A DNA stretch of 64,000 nucleotides. Source: Silanimonas lenta DSM 16282 (lineage in GTDB: Bacteria; Pseudomonadota; Gammaproteobacteria; Xanthomonadales; Xanthomonadaceae). Of this stretch, positions 25,342 to 35,473 are shown one piece after another. The stretch covers positions 372,001 to 436,000 of the forward strand of contig NZ_AUBD01000001.1 in assembly GCF_000429065.1 (NCBI RefSeq), given 5' to 3'. The position numbers and the translations under genes were made by a program. Numbering within the stretch: position 1 is the first letter of the stretch; the number at the start of each line of letters is the position of its first letter. The notes beneath the pieces are model-generated. The model searched no databases and was not told where the DNA came from. It saw only the letters and a program-made list of their open reading frames with translations.

Positions 25342-27243
25342 ATGCGCCTGCGTCCCCGCCTGCTTGCGGCCAGCCTTGCCGCCCTCTGCGCCCTGCCCGC
25401 CACCGCCGTCCCGCCCCGGGAAACCGCCGACCAGTTCGCCGCGCGGGTGAACGCCACCTTCGCCGAACACTTCGAGGAAGGGACTTCGGCCGCCTGGCTC
25501 TCGCAGACCTACATCAATGACGACACCGCCCGCATCGCCTCGCTGGTGAGCGAGCGCGGCCTCGGGCGGCTCAATGCCCTGGTGGAGGAGGCGCGGCGCT
25601 TCGAGGGCCAGCCGATGTCGGCGGCCAGCGCCCGCACCCTGGCCCTGCTCAAGCTCTCCACCGCCATGCCGGCCCCGCGCGATCCGGCGCGGCTGCGCGA
25701 ACTCGCCACCATCGCCACCCGCCTCGAGCAGGCCTATGGCGCCGGGCAGTGGTGCCGGGGCGAGGGCCCGGCGAAGGTCTGCCAGAACATCGGCCAGATC
25801 AGCCAGACCCTCGCCAGCAACCGCGATTACGAGGCCCAGCTCGAGGCCTGGGAAGGCTGGCACACCATTTCGGTGCCGATGCGCCGCGACTACGTGCGCT
25901 TCGTCGAGCTGACGAACGAGGGCGCGCGGGCGATGGGCTATGCCGATACCGGCGCCATGTGGCGCTCCGGCTACGACATGCCGGCCGATGCCTTCGCCGC
26001 CGAGACCGACCGCCTCTGGGACCAGGTGCGGCCGCTCTACGAGCAGCTGCAGTGCTACACCCGCGAGAAGCTGGTGGAACGCTACGGCCGCGAGCGCGGG
26101 CAGGTGGACGGCATGATCCCGGCCCACCTCACCGGCAACCTCTGGCAGCAGGACTGGAGCAACCTCTGGGAGCTTCTGCAGCCCTATCCGAAGGCGGCGA
26201 AGCTCGATGTCACCAGCACGCTCGAGCGCCAGCACCGCGAACGGGTGGAAAAAGCGCTGGCCGCGCTCAAGGACCCGACGCCGGCACAGCAGGCCGAGGC
26301 CGAGCGCCAGGCGGCGATGGAGACGGCCATCGCCATGACCCGCCTGGCCGAGAGCTTCTACACCGGGCTTGGCATGCCGGCCCTGCCGGAGAGCTTCTAC
26401 GAAAAATCGCAGTTCCTGCGCCCGCGTGACCGCGAGGTGGTCTGCCATGCCAGCGCCTGGCAGATGAACCCCGATGCCTCGGACGTGCGCATGAAGATGT
26501 GCATCGAGCCGAACGAGACCGACCTCACCACCATCTACCACGAGCTCGGCCACATCTATTACTACCTCGCCTACAAGGACCAGCCGCTGTCCTTCCAGAC
26601 CGGCGCCCACGACGGCTTCCACGAGGCCATCGGCGACACCATCGTGCTCTCGATGACGCCAAAGTACCTGCAGTCGGTCGGCCTCGTGGGCGAGGCCGAG
26701 GTGAGCCGCGAGGCCACCATCAACGCACAGATGCGCATGGCGCTGGCCAAGGTGGCCTTCATGCCCTTCGGCCTGCTGATCGACCGCTGGCGCTGGGGCG
26801 TGTTCGACGGCTCGATCCCGCCCGAGCGCTACAACAGCGCCTGGTGGGAGCTGAAGGCGAAGTACCAGGGCGTGGCCCCGGCCACGCCGCGCGGCGAGGA
26901 CTTCTTCGACCCCGGGGCGAAGTACCACGTGCCGGGCAATACGCCCTACACCCGCTACTTCCTCTCCCACGTGCTGCAGTTCCAGTTCTACAAGGCGCTG
27001 TGCGATGCCGCCGGACACACGGGGCCGCTGCACGAGTGCAGCTTCGCCGGCAACCCGGAGGCCGGGCGCCGCTACTGGGCGATGATGCAGGCCGGGGCCA
27101 GCCAGCCCTGGCAGAAGACCCTGAAGGAACTGACCGGCGGCGAGCGGATGGACGCCTCGGCGGTGCTGGAGTACTTCGCGCCGCTCAAGGCCTGGCTGGA
27201 AGAACAGAACCGCGGCAAGGCCTGCGGCTGGCCGGCGCGCTGA
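25342..27243 (+). CDS. Secreted M2-family peptidyl-dipeptidase (ACE-like)
   Basis: A 633-residue zinc peptidase homologous to angiotensin-converting enzyme, removing C-terminal dipeptides. A signal peptide (about 1-22) precedes the helical domain. The zinc site is [13 protein letters not shown] (His400, Glu401, His404) with the third ligand Glu428 in GFHEAIGD. Substrate-side conserved segments such as [15 protein letters not shown] and [17 protein letters not shown] are typical of M2. Bacterial homologs are frequent in Xanthomonadales. It is probably periplasmic and used for peptide nutrition. It is convergent with the Bcr/CflA gene, with a 15-base gap. Confidence 0.93.
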   Translation: MRLRPRLLAASLAALCALPATAVPPRETADQFAARVNATFAEHFEEGTSAAWLSQTYINDDTARIASLVSERGLGRLNALVEEARRFEGQPMSAASARTLALLKLSTAMPAPRDPARLRELATIATRLEQAYGAGQWCRGEGPAKVCQNIGQISQTLASNRDYEAQLEAWEGWHTISVPMRRDYVRFVELTNEGARAMGYADTGAMWRSGYDMPADAFAAETDRLWDQVRPLYEQLQCYTREKLVERYGRERGQVDGMIPAHLTGNLWQQDWSNLWELLQPYPKAAKLDVTSTLERQHRERVEKALAALKDPTPAQQAEAERQAAMETAIAMTRLAESFYTGLGMPALPESFYEKSQFLRPRDREVVCHASAWQMNPDASDVRMKMCIEPNETDLTTIYHELGHIYYYLAYKDQPLSFQTGAHDGFHEAIGDTIVLSMTPKYLQSVGLVGEAEVSREATINAQMRMALAKVAFMPFGLLIDRWRWGVFDGSIPPERYNSAWWELKAKYQGVAPATPRGEDFFDPGAKYHVPGNTPYTRYFLSHVLQFQFYKALCDAAGHTGPLHECSFAGNPEAGRRYWAMMQAGASQPWQKTLKELTGGERMDASAVLEYFAPLKAWLEEQNRGKACGWPAR

Positions 27244-27258
27244 GCGCCGGGAAAGTCC

Positions 27259-28476
27259 TCATCCGGCAGGGGCGGCACGGCGCAGCAGCACCGCGTCGCC
27301 CCAGGCCCAGAGCAGCAGGGCGGCGCCGCCCAGCGCCAGCGCCGCCAGGGCGAGACGGGCCGGCGAGGCGGACAGCAGCGGCGAGAGCAGGCCGGCCACG
27401 CCGGCCTGGAACATCAGCGAGAGGAAGGCCTGCATCGAGGAGGCGCTGCCGCGCTGCGCCGGATAGAGATCGAGCATCTGCAGCATGAGCTGCGGGAACA
27501 CCAGGGCGATGCCGAAGGACACCAGCACCAGCGGCAGCACGGCCCAGGGATAGGCAAACGCCGGGGCCAGGCCGGCATAGGCGAGATTGAGGCACAGGCC
27601 GGCAAGACCGACGCCGAAACCCGCCAGCACCATCTGCCGCGGCCGGAACCGGCCCGCTGCCCGGCCGGTGGCAAAGGCGCCGGCCAGCATGCCGCCGATC
27701 ACCGGCACGAAGAACCAGCCGAAGTCGCGCTCGCCCATGCCGAGGTGCTGCAGCACGAAGACCGGCGCCGAGCTGATGTAGAGGAACAGGGCGGCGAAGT
27801 TCAGTGTGGTCACCGTCACCAGCCAGAGAAAGCGCCGGTGGCGCAGCATGGCGGCATAGTTGGCGACGAGAAGCCCGGCATGCAGGGGCAGGCGTTTCTC
27901 CGGCGGGTGCGTCTCCGGCAGGGCGAAGCGCACCATCAGGCCGATGAGGGCGCCGAAGCCGGCGAGGAACCAGAAGATCGCGTGCCAGTCGCCGACGCCG
28001 AGGATCCAGCCGCCCACGATCGGCGCCAGCGCCGGGGCGATGCTGAAGATCATCGATACCTGGCTCATCAGCCGCTGCGCGTCCTCGCCGTCCACCGCAT
28101 CGCGGATCACCGCGCGGCCCACGATCAGGCCAACGCCCGCCGACAGGCCTTGCAGGAAACGGAAGGCGAGCAGGGTCGGGAGGTCGGGGCTCAGCGCGCA
28201 GCCCACCGAGGCCAAGGTGAACACCAGGATGCCGGCGAGGATCACCGGCCGCCGCCCGAGCGCGTCGGAGATGGCGCCGTGGAACAGCGACATCAGGCCA
28301 TAGCCAACGAGGTAGCTGCTGATGGTCTGCTGGATCGCCAGCGGCGTGCTGCCGAGGTCCTTCGCCATCGCTGCGAAGGCCGGGAACACGGTGTCGATCG
28401 AGAAGGGGCCGAACATGGCCAGGGCGCCGAGCACGAGGGCCAGGCGCAAGCGCGAAGGCGGGGCGGCAGGAGGCAT
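27259..28476 (-). CDS. Bcr/CflA-family multidrug efflux MFS transporter
   Basis: A 405-residue 12-helix major facilitator. Helix 1 to loop 1 begins LALVLGALAMFGPFSIDTVFPAFAAMAKDLG, a Bcr/CflA start (given here as a position: residues 9-38). The motif-A loop is FHGAISDALGRRPVILAG, and helix 4 to 5 has QGLSAGVGLIVGRAVIRDAVDG with the Bcr-type RAVIRD motif. Substrates of relatives include bicyclomycin, sulfonamides and purines; none is provable here. It is divergent from the Atm1-type ABC gene, with a 54-base spacer. Confidence 0.9.
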   Translation of the reverse strand: MPPAAPPSRLRLALVLGALAMFGPFSIDTVFPAFAAMAKDLGSTPLAIQQTISSYLVGYGLMSLFHGAISDALGRRPVILAGILVFTLASVGCALSPDLPTLLAFRFLQGLSAGVGLIVGRAVIRDAVDGEDAQRLMSQVSMIFSIAPALAPIVGGWILGVGDWHAIFWFLAGFGALIGLMVRFALPETHPPEKRLPLHAGLLVANYAAMLRHRRFLWLVTVTTLNFAALFLYISSAPVFVLQHLGMGERDFGWFFVPVIGGMLAGAFATGRAAGRFRPRQMVLAGFGVGLAGLCLNLAYAGLAPAFAYPWAVLPLVLVSFGIALVFPQLMLQMLDLYPAQRGSASSMQAFLSLMFQAGVAGLLSPLLSASPARLALAALALGGAALLLWAWGDAVLLRRAAPAG

Positions 28477-28530
28477 CGGCCGATTCTACGCGGGCACCCC
28501 ATGACGGCTGCTTCCTTGCCAGAATGGGCC

Positions 28531-30315
28531 ATGAATACCCCGTCCTCCGCCCGCGGCGACGGCACTGTCGCCCTCGTATTGCGCGACCTGCTTCCCTTCC
28601 TCGCGCCCTACTGGCGACGCATCCTCATCGCCCTGGCCTGTCTGGTGCTGGCCAAACTGGCCCTGCTCGGCGTGCCGATGCTGCTCAAGCGCATCGTCGA
28701 TGCGCTGGGTGCGCCCGCCACCGCCCTGGCCCTGCCGGCCGGCCTGCTGCTGGCCTACGGCGGTGCGCGGCTCGCCTCCACCCTGTTCACCGAACTGCGG
28801 CAGATCGTCTTCGCCCGGGTGATGGCGCGCTCGGCACGCACCGTGCAGCTCAAGGTGTTCCGCCACCTGCACGCGCTCTCGCTGCGCTTCCATCTCGACC
28901 GCAAGACCGGCGGCATCGCCCGCGACGTGGAGCGCGGCGGCAGCGCCATCTCCGACCTGCTCGACTGGACGCTCTACACCATCCTGCCCACCCTGCTCGA
29001 GGTGCTGCTGGTGACGGTGGTGCTGGTCTGGCTCTACGACTGGGGCTTCGCTGCCATCACCCTCGGCACCATCGCCGTCTACGCGCTCTGGACCTTCCGT
29101 GTCACCGAGTGGCGCACGCGCTTCTACCGCGCCGCCATCGACGCCGAATCGGCGAGCAGTACCCGGGCGGTGGACGCGCTGCTCAACTACGAGACGGTGA
29201 AGTACTTCAACAACGAGGAGCACGAGGCACGGCGCTACGACGCCAGCCTGCGCACGGTGGAGGAGGCGCAGGTGAAGAGTCTGAAGACTCTCGGGGGGCT
29301 CAACCTCGGCCAGGCGGCGATCGTGGCCATCGGCGTCACCGCTCTGATGTGGCGCGCGGCGGCCGGGGTGGTGGAGGGCAGTCTGAGCCTCGGCGATCTC
29401 GTACTGGTGAACGCCTACCTGCTACAGCTCTCGGCCCCGCTGAACTACCTTGGCATGATGTACCGCGAGGTGAAGCAGGCGCTCACCAACATCGAGAAGC
29501 TGTTCGGCCTGCTGGACGAGCCGCTCGACGTGCAGGACCGCCCCGGTGCCACGGTGCTTGCCACCCGCCGCCCGCGGGTGCGTTTCCGTGGCGTGCGCTT
29601 CGGCTACGACGCCCGCCGCACCATCCTCCACGACATCGACTTCGAGATCGCCCCCGGCGAGACGGTGGCGGTGGTCGGCCATTCTGGTAGCGGCAAGTCC
29701 ACCCTCGCCCGCCTGCTCTACCGCTTCTACGATGTCGATGCCGGTGCCATCGAGATCGACGGCCAAGACCTTCGCTCGCTCACCCAGTCTTCACTGCGCG
29801 CGGCGATCGGTATCGTTCCGCAGGACACCGTGCTGTTCAACGACAGCATCCGCTACAACATCCGCTACGGCCGCCCCGACGCCAGCGATGCCGAAGTGGA
29901 GGCCGCGGCCCGGGCAGCGCACATCGATACCTTCATCCGCGCCCTGCCCGACGGCCATGAGAGCGAAGTGGGCGAGCGCGGCCTGAAGCTCAGTGGTGGC
30001 GAGAAGCAGCGCGTGGCCATCGCCCGCGCCCTACTGAAAGACCCGGCGATCCTGATCTTCGACGAGGCCACCTCGGCCCTCGACTCACGCTCGGAGCGGG
30101 CGATCCAGGCCGAACTCGCGCGCATCGCCGAGGGCCGCACCACGCTGGTGATCGCCCACCGCCTGTCGACGGTGATGGAGGCCGACCAGATCCTGGTGAT
30201 GGAGGCAGGGCGCATCGTCGAGCGCGGTACCCACCAGGCCCTGCTGGCGGCAGGCGGCCGCTACGCCGCGATGTGGGCCCTGCAGCAGCAGGGGGAGGTC
30301 GCGCTCAGCGGATGA
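28531..30315 (+). CDS. Atm1-type ABC exporter (heavy-metal/glutathione type)
   Basis: A 594-residue half-transporter with fused membrane and ATPase domains. Six helices (about residues 20-300) include the family element VDALLNYETVKYFNNEEHEARRYD, a strong ATM1/HMT1 marker, and the ATPase has GHSGSGKST (Walker A), LSGGEKQRVAIARALLKDP (signature) and ILIFDEATSALD (Walker B). Relatives export glutathione-linked metal or sulfur species. I chose ATG 28531; an in-frame ATG at 28501 would add ten residues, and neither has a strong ribosome site. The stop lies 11 bases inside the 3' end of the small gene on the opposite strand. Confidence 0.87.
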   Translation: MNTPSSARGDGTVALVLRDLLPFLAPYWRRILIALACLVLAKLALLGVPMLLKRIVDALGAPATALALPAGLLLAYGGARLASTLFTELRQIVFARVMARSARTVQLKVFRHLHALSLRFHLDRKTGGIARDVERGGSAISDLLDWTLYTILPTLLEVLLVTVVLVWLYDWGFAAITLGTIAVYALWTFRVTEWRTRFYRAAIDAESASSTRAVDALLNYETVKYFNNEEHEARRYDASLRTVEEAQVKSLKTLGGLNLGQAAIVAIGVTALMWRAAAGVVEGSLSLGDLVLVNAYLLQLSAPLNYLGMMYREVKQALTNIEKLFGLLDEPLDVQDRPGATVLATRRPRVRFRGVRFGYDARRTILHDIDFEIAPGETVAVVGHSGSGKSTLARLLYRFYDVDAGAIEIDGQDLRSLTQSSLRAAIGIVPQDTVLFNDSIRYNIRYGRPDASDAEVEAAARAAHIDTFIRALPDGHESEVGERGLKLSGGEKQRVAIARALLKDPAILIFDEATSALDSRSERAIQAELARIAEGRTTLVIAHRLSTVMEADQILVMEAGRIVERGTHQALLAAGGRYAAMWALQQQGEVALSG

Positions 30316-30550
30316 GCGCCGCCGCTCCGGTGGTGGCGAGGAGCACCAGCCCCCAGCCAGCGAGGCCGAGCGCGACGTGCAGCAGCAGGAAGCCGGCGCG
30401 GCGCCGGGCGAGCCGGGCCACGAGCCGAGCGCGACGCTGCTGACGGGCGGTGAGCGGAGGCGGCAGGTCGAGCGCGGCCGGCGGCAGGGCCGCAGGCGGC
30501 GCCGGGACGAGGCCCGCAGGCAGCGCTCGGGTGGACCCGGAAGCGTTCAT
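30305..30550 (-). CDS. Small single/dual-helix membrane protein, hypothetical
   Basis: An 81-residue protein. Residues 1-40 are Pro/Ala-rich, residues 40-55 very basic (TARQQRRARLVARLARRR), and residues 55-80 form a hydrophobic helix (LLLHVALGLAGWGLVLLATTG). I do not recognise a family. A possible Shine-Dalgarno (GGAG) precedes the ATG, and the next upstream minus-strand gene ends 80 bases away. It overlaps the ABC gene end by 11 bases. Real coding status is plausible but unproven. Confidence 0.5.
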   Translation of the reverse strand: MNASGSTRALPAGLVPAPPAALPPAALDLPPPLTARQQRRARLVARLARRRAGFLLLHVALGLAGWGLVLLATTGAAALIR

Positions 30551-30630
30551 GCACCCCTCCTCACCCCAGTAGACGTGACCCCAATCTAGCGCGTTTGACG
30601 CCGATTGACAGTGGTTGCATGAAGAAATCT

Positions 30631-31950
30631 TCACCTTGCGCCCTGGAGTCCGGCTTCCCGCCTCCCCTGGGCCACATCGACCCGGGCCAGCAGCACAAGG
30701 CCGGCGAGGAAGAACAGGGCGGTGGCGAGCAGGGCCAGGGTGTGCCGGCCGCCCGAGGCCCAGCTGATCGCGCCATAGGCGAGCGGCCCCAGCACCATCG
30801 AAGCCTTTACCGCGATGCCCCAGAGTCCGAAGACCTCGGCCTCGCGGCCGCGCGGGCAGAAGGCGCCCACCAGCGCCCGCCCGGCCGACTGGCTCGCGCC
30901 CATGCAGATGCCGGCGAGGTTCGCCGCCGCCCACACCACCGGCCGGGCCTCCGAGACGGCGAGCAGGCCGATCGCCAGCAGCCAGCCGCAGAGCGAGAGC
31001 GAGAGTGTGGCCCGATGGCCGAGCCGGTCCTGCAGATGGCCAAAGGCAATGGCCCCCAGCGCCGCGGTGACGTTCACCACGAGGATGAGCTGGATGCTCT
31101 CGGCGGTGCTGAAGCCGAGCGCCTGCTGGGTGTAGATGGCGGCAATCGCGATCACCGTGCCCACCCCGGCCTGGTAGGCCACGAGGCAGGCGAGGAAGCG
31201 CCGCAGCTGCGGCAGGTCCGAGGCCCCGCCCAGCATGCCGCGCCAGCGTGCCAGCGAGGCCTGCCACAGTGCCGCGAAGGCCACCGGCGCGGCGCGCACG
31301 CGCTCGCGCACCAGCAGGAAGGTGGGCAGGGCTGCCAGCAGCACGGTAGCGCCGGTGAGCAGCAGGGTCTCGCGCACCGCCGTGCCGGTGTCGCTGCCGC
31401 GGCCGGCCGCGCCCTGCACCCACCACAGGCAGGCGCCGAGCAGCAGCACCGCCCCCACATAGCCCAGGCCCCAGCCATAGCCGGAGAGCCGCCCCATGCC
31501 TTCCTCCTCCGCCAGTTCCGGCAGGAAGGCCGCGATCAGGTTCTCGCCGATGCCAAAGGCGGTGTTGGTGAGCACCACCAGCGCCAGGGCCAGCGGCACC
31601 TCGCCCGGCCCGACGAGCCAGAGCGCCGCCGTTCCGGCCGCGCAGGCCACGGTGGAGACGACGAGGAGCCGCTTCTTGCGGGCATGGGCATCGGCATACA
31701 GGCCAAGGATCGGCGCACTGGCCATCACCAGCAGGTAGGAGACCGAGAGCGCCACCGTCCAGGCGAAGGTGGCCCAGGGCGCGCCCCCGGCCACCACGCC
31801 CACGAAGTAGGCATTGAAGATCGCGGTGATGACGACCGTGGTGTAGCCGGAGTTGGCGAAATCGAACCCGGCCCAGGCCCAGAGTTCGCGGCGCCGGACC
31901 GGCGGGATGGCGGGATCGGCGTACTGGCGCCGCAGGGGAGTCGGGTTCAC
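30631..31950 (-). CDS. UMF1-family MFS transporter
   Basis: A 439-residue major facilitator of the UMF1/Atg22-like group, recognised by the opening ELWAWAGFDFANSGYTTVVI and by LGLYADAHARKKRLLVVS in loop 2-3, which replaces the usual MFS motif A. A second cluster, AGRALVGAFCPRGREAEVFGLWG, is also typical of UMF1. Substrates are unknown; yeast Atg22 exports amino acids from vacuoles. I used GTG 31950; a longer ORF starts further upstream but lacks protein-like sequence. Divergent from the methyltransferase gene. Confidence 0.83.
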   Translation of the reverse strand: MNPTPLRRQYADPAIPPVRRRELWAWAGFDFANSGYTTVVITAIFNAYFVGVVAGGAPWATFAWTVALSVSYLLVMASAPILGLYADAHARKKRLLVVSTVACAAGTAALWLVGPGEVPLALALVVLTNTAFGIGENLIAAFLPELAEEEGMGRLSGYGWGLGYVGAVLLLGACLWWVQGAAGRGSDTGTAVRETLLLTGATVLLAALPTFLLVRERVRAAPVAFAALWQASLARWRGMLGGASDLPQLRRFLACLVAYQAGVGTVIAIAAIYTQQALGFSTAESIQLILVVNVTAALGAIAFGHLQDRLGHRATLSLSLCGWLLAIGLLAVSEARPVVWAAANLAGICMGASQSAGRALVGAFCPRGREAEVFGLWGIAVKASMVLGPLAYGAISWASGGRHTLALLATALFFLAGLVLLARVDVAQGRREAGLQGAR

Positions 31951-32019
31951 CCCGCGATTTGACCAGCAGGCCGTTGCCGGCGCCAGCACCACCACGCCGC
32001 ATGGCCGCCCCGCCTGCCC

Positions 32020-32025
32020 TACACT
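32020..32025 (+). promoter_or_regulatory. Candidate -10 of the methyltransferase gene
   Basis: TACACT occurs 26 bases before the methyltransferase ATG in the divergent region shared with the UMF1 gene. A clear -35 is not seen. Confidence 0.3.
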
Positions 32026-32051
32026 GCCCGCCCCGTTCGCCACCCGGCCCC

Positions 32052-32657
32052 ATGAAGTCCTACGACCGCGCCTATTTCGACCGCTGGTACCGCGCCCCGG
32101 GAGCCGGCAAGCGCTCGCGCGCCCGCCTTGAACGCACGGTGGCCCTGGCCCTGGCCGCCACCGAGGCCATGCTCGGCCACCCGGTGCGCAGCGTGCTCGA
32201 CGTGGGCTGCGGCGAAGGCGCCTGGCGCGGGCCGCTGCTGCGCCTGCGACCGCGGCTGCGCTACCTCGGGCTCGATCCCAGCGACTATGCCGTGCAGCGT
32301 TTCGGTCGCACGCGCAACCTGCGCCAGGCCCGCTTCGGCGATCTTGCCACCCTGCGCCCCTGTCCCCCGGTCGACCTGCTGGTCTGCGCCGACGTGCTGC
32401 ACTACGTGCCCGATGCCGAACTGCGCGCCGGCCTGCCCGGCCTCGCCGCCCTGTGCGGCGGTCTTGCCTTCCTCGAGACCTACACCGCCGAAGACGTGGC
32501 GGGCGGCGAGGTGGAGGGGGATTTCGAAGGCTTCCTGCACCGCCCGGCGGCCTTCTACCGCAGGGCCCTGGCGCGGGCCGGCTTCACCGCCCTCGGCCAG
32601 CACTGCTGGCTCTCGCCGGCGCTGGCCGGCCAGGCCACCGCGCTGGAGCGGGCCTGA
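32052..32657 (+). CDS. Class I SAM-dependent methyltransferase
   Basis: A 201-residue methyltransferase with the SAM-binding motif I SVLDVGCGEGAWRGPL, motif II LRYLGLDPSDYAVQRFG, and a later VDLLVCADVLHYVPDAEL (motif IV/V region). The substrate cannot be determined; small proteins of this type methylate metabolites or are of unknown use. It is followed four bases later by the srkA-like gene, suggesting co-expression. Confidence 0.85.
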   Translation: MKSYDRAYFDRWYRAPGAGKRSRARLERTVALALAATEAMLGHPVRSVLDVGCGEGAWRGPLLRLRPRLRYLGLDPSDYAVQRFGRTRNLRQARFGDLATLRPCPPVDLLVCADVLHYVPDAELRAGLPGLAALCGGLAFLETYTAEDVAGGEVEGDFEGFLHRPAAFYRRALARAGFTALGQHCWLSPALAGQATALERA

Positions 32658-32661
32658 GGCC

Positions 32662-33618
32662 ATGCCGCCGTTCGCCGGGCTGACGCCGGAGGCGGTGGTG
32701 GACGCGGTGGAGTCGCTCGGGCTGGCCTGCGACGGCCGGGTGCTGGCGCTCAACAGCTACGAGAACCGGGTGTTCCGCGTGGGCCGCGAGGACGGCCCGC
32801 CGGTGGTGGCGAAGTTCTACCGCCCCGGGCGCTGGAGCGAGGCGCAGATCCTCGAGGAGCATGCCTTCACCGAGGAACTCTTCGAGGAAGGCCTCTCGGT
32901 CGTGCCGCCACTGCGCCTTTCCGGCGCAACCCTGCACCGCGCCGACGGCCTGCGCTTCGCCCTGTTCCCGCTGCAGGGCGGGCATGCGCCGGAGATGGAC
33001 CGCGAGGAGGTGCTGAAGGCCCTTGGCGAAACCCTGGGACGGCTGCATGCCGTGGGTGCCCGCCGTCCTTTCGTCCACCGCGAGGCGATCGCGGTCGAAC
33101 CGCTCGGCTGGGCCGCGCTCGATACCCTGCTCGACGGCCCCTGGATCGAGCCCGCCCTGCACGCCGCCTTCGAGGACACCGGTGCTGCCCTGCTGGACGC
33201 CGTGGAGGCCGCCTTCGAGGCCCATCCTGCGCGAGCGCGCCGCCTGCATGGTGATCTGCATCCCGGCAACGTGCTCTGGCGCGAGGGCCGGCCGCATCTC
33301 GTCGATTTCGACGATGCCCGCGGCGGCCCTGCGGTGCAGGACCTGTGGATGCTGCTCGATCCCGAGCCGCGCCGCCGCGAGCGCCAGCTGGAAGTACTCA
33401 TGGCCGGCTACGAGCGCTTCTGCGAGTTCGACCGCGGCGAACTTCCGCTGATCGAGGCCCTGCGTGCCCTGCGCATCGTGCATTTCCACGCCTGGGTGGC
33501 GCGGCGCTGGGACGACCCGGCCTTCCCCGCCGCCTTCCCGCAGTTCGCCGAGCGCCGGCACTGGGAGCGGGTGCTCGGCGAATGGCGGGAACAGCTGGCG
33601 ACGATGCAGGAGGCCTGA
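32662..33618 (+). CDS. srkA: Stress response serine/threonine kinase SrkA (YihE/RdoA)
   Basis: A 318-residue APH-fold kinase. The family elements are LNSYENRVFRVGREDG, VAKFYRPGRWSEAQILEEH (ATP-lysine), the catalytic loop RLHGDLHPGNVLW and the Mg-binding HLVDFDDARGGPAVQDLWML. In E. coli, SrkA protects against oxidative and MazF-related death. The length (about 320) fits. Four bases after the methyltransferase gene. Its proximity to a peroxiredoxin gene about 1.1 kb downstream is compatible with a stress theme. Confidence 0.92.
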   Translation: MPPFAGLTPEAVVDAVESLGLACDGRVLALNSYENRVFRVGREDGPPVVAKFYRPGRWSEAQILEEHAFTEELFEEGLSVVPPLRLSGATLHRADGLRFALFPLQGGHAPEMDREEVLKALGETLGRLHAVGARRPFVHREAIAVEPLGWAALDTLLDGPWIEPALHAAFEDTGAALLDAVEAAFEAHPARARRLHGDLHPGNVLWREGRPHLVDFDDARGGPAVQDLWMLLDPEPRRRERQLEVLMAGYERFCEFDRGELPLIEALRALRIVHFHAWVARRWDDPAFPAAFPQFAERRHWERVLGEWREQLATMQEA

Positions 33619-33699
33619 GCCCCCGCGCTTGCCCCCGGCCCCGTCCCTGCGGCCCAATCGGGGCATCCGCGGCCCGGCCGTCGACCAGGAGTGCTTCCA

Positions 33700-34638
<939 letters not shown>

Positions 34639-34670
34639 GCCATGGCATCCCTGAATCGCGCATGACAGGG

Positions 34671-34683
34671 CATAATCGGGAGT
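34671..34683 (+). promoter_or_regulatory. Candidate promoter of the peroxiredoxin gene (CATAAT -10)
   Basis: CATAATCGGGAGT lies 26 bases before the ATG; 12 of 13 bases match the element before abgT (9499). No -35 is clear. Confidence 0.4.
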
Positions 34684-34708
34684 CGCTTTCGTCCCCGAGG
34701 TGTGACCC

Positions 34709-35380
34709 ATGCTCGATGTTGGTGCTTCGATCCCGGACTTCTCGCTCAAGGCCAGCGATGGCCGCGTGGTCACCGCCGAGGGCCTGCGCGGCCAGCGCTA
34801 CGTGCTCTACTTCTATCCCAAGGACGACACTCCGGGGTGCACCAAGGAAGCCTGCGGCTTCCGCGACCAGATGCCGCGCTTCGACGGCATCCGGGTGCCG
34901 GTGTTCGGCGTCTCGGCCGACACCGACGCCTCGCACCAGAAGTTCGCCGCGAAGTACCAGCTGAACTTCCCCCTGCTCGCCGACCCGGAGCTCACCCTGC
35001 TGAAGGCGCTCGGCGTCTGGGTGCAGAAGAGCATGTACGGCAAGACCTACATGGGCGTGGCCCGCGCCACCTTCGTGGTGGATGCCGAAGGGCGCATCGA
35101 GAAGGTGTGGGCCAAGGTGAGCCCGGAGGGCCATGCCGAGGAGGTGCTGGCCTATCTCGGGGTGAAAGCCGGGCCGGCGAAGACGGTGGAAAAGCAGGCC
35201 GCCTCGGCGAAGAAGGCTCCGGCAAAGAAGGCGGCCTCCGCCCGCAAGGCCGCGCCGGCCAAGACCGCTGCCGCAGCAAAGAAGGCCACGGCGAAGAAAG
35301 CGGCTGCGGCCGGGAAGACCGCCGCAACAAAGAAGGCTTCGGTGAAGAAGGCCGCCCCGGCCAGCAAGGCGCGGCGCTGA
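34709..35380 (+). CDS. bcp: Bcp/PrxQ-type peroxiredoxin with Lys/Ala-rich histone-H1-like tail
   Basis: A 223-residue protein. Residues 1-150 are an atypical 2-Cys Bcp/PrxQ peroxiredoxin that reduces peroxides: FYPKDDTPGCTKEACGFRDQ holds peroxidatic Cys44 and resolving Cys49, followed by VFGVSADTDASHQKFAAKY. Residues about 154-223 are almost entirely Lys, Ala, Pro, Thr and Ser, with repeated KKA and AKKAPAKKA units, like histone H1 or AlgP. Normal Bcp ends near residue 155. The tail could bind nucleic acid or polyphosphate, an inference from composition. The reading frame through the tail is unbroken. GAGGTG before the ATG is a possible ribosome site. Confidence 0.9.
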   Translation: MLDVGASIPDFSLKASDGRVVTAEGLRGQRYVLYFYPKDDTPGCTKEACGFRDQMPRFDGIRVPVFGVSADTDASHQKFAAKYQLNFPLLADPELTLLKALGVWVQKSMYGKTYMGVARATFVVDAEGRIEKVWAKVSPEGHAEEVLAYLGVKAGPAKTVEKQAASAKKAPAKKAASARKAAPAKTAAAAKKATAKKAAAAGKTAATKKASVKKAAPASKARR

Positions 35381-35423
35381 GCCGGCTCGCGGCGGGCCGT
35401 GTACCCGCCGCTTTCCAAGTGCC

Positions 35424-35439
35424 GCCTCGCATGCGAGGC
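35424..35439 (+). terminator. Palindrome after the peroxiredoxin gene
   Basis: GCCTCGCATGCGAGGC is a perfect 16-base palindrome 44 bases after the stop codon, followed by CTT and the poly-C tract. It may terminate the peroxiredoxin transcript or be an operator for the response regulator gene. Confidence 0.35.
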
Positions 35440-35441
35440 TT

Positions 35442-35453
35442 CCCCCCCCCCCC
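35442..35453 (+). repeat. 12-base poly-C tract upstream of response regulator gene
   Basis: Twelve consecutive C bases lie 20 bases before the GTG start of the response regulator gene. It is the longest homopolymer I noticed in the window. Such tracts are prone to slipped-strand changes and can alter promoter or leader spacing. Confidence 0.75.
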
Positions 35454-35473
35454 GGCCCTGCAGGGAGCCCCCC

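Noticed and set aside
33691-33699. GTG start nine bases before the chosen ATG of the cyclophilin gene
   Set aside because: The AGGA ribosome-site candidate ends directly at this GTG, with no spacing; the ATG at 33700 has normal spacing.
35160-35380. Lysine-rich peroxiredoxin tail as a frameshift product
   Set aside because: The frame is continuous from the catalytic domain to the stop, and other frames there are not protein-like. The tail repeats are consistent with a real domain, so I kept it as coding.
35424-35453. CRISPR or mobile-element end at the palindrome and poly-C
   Set aside because: No spacer-repeat structure, no terminal inverted repeats with a transposase, and no target-site duplication was found.
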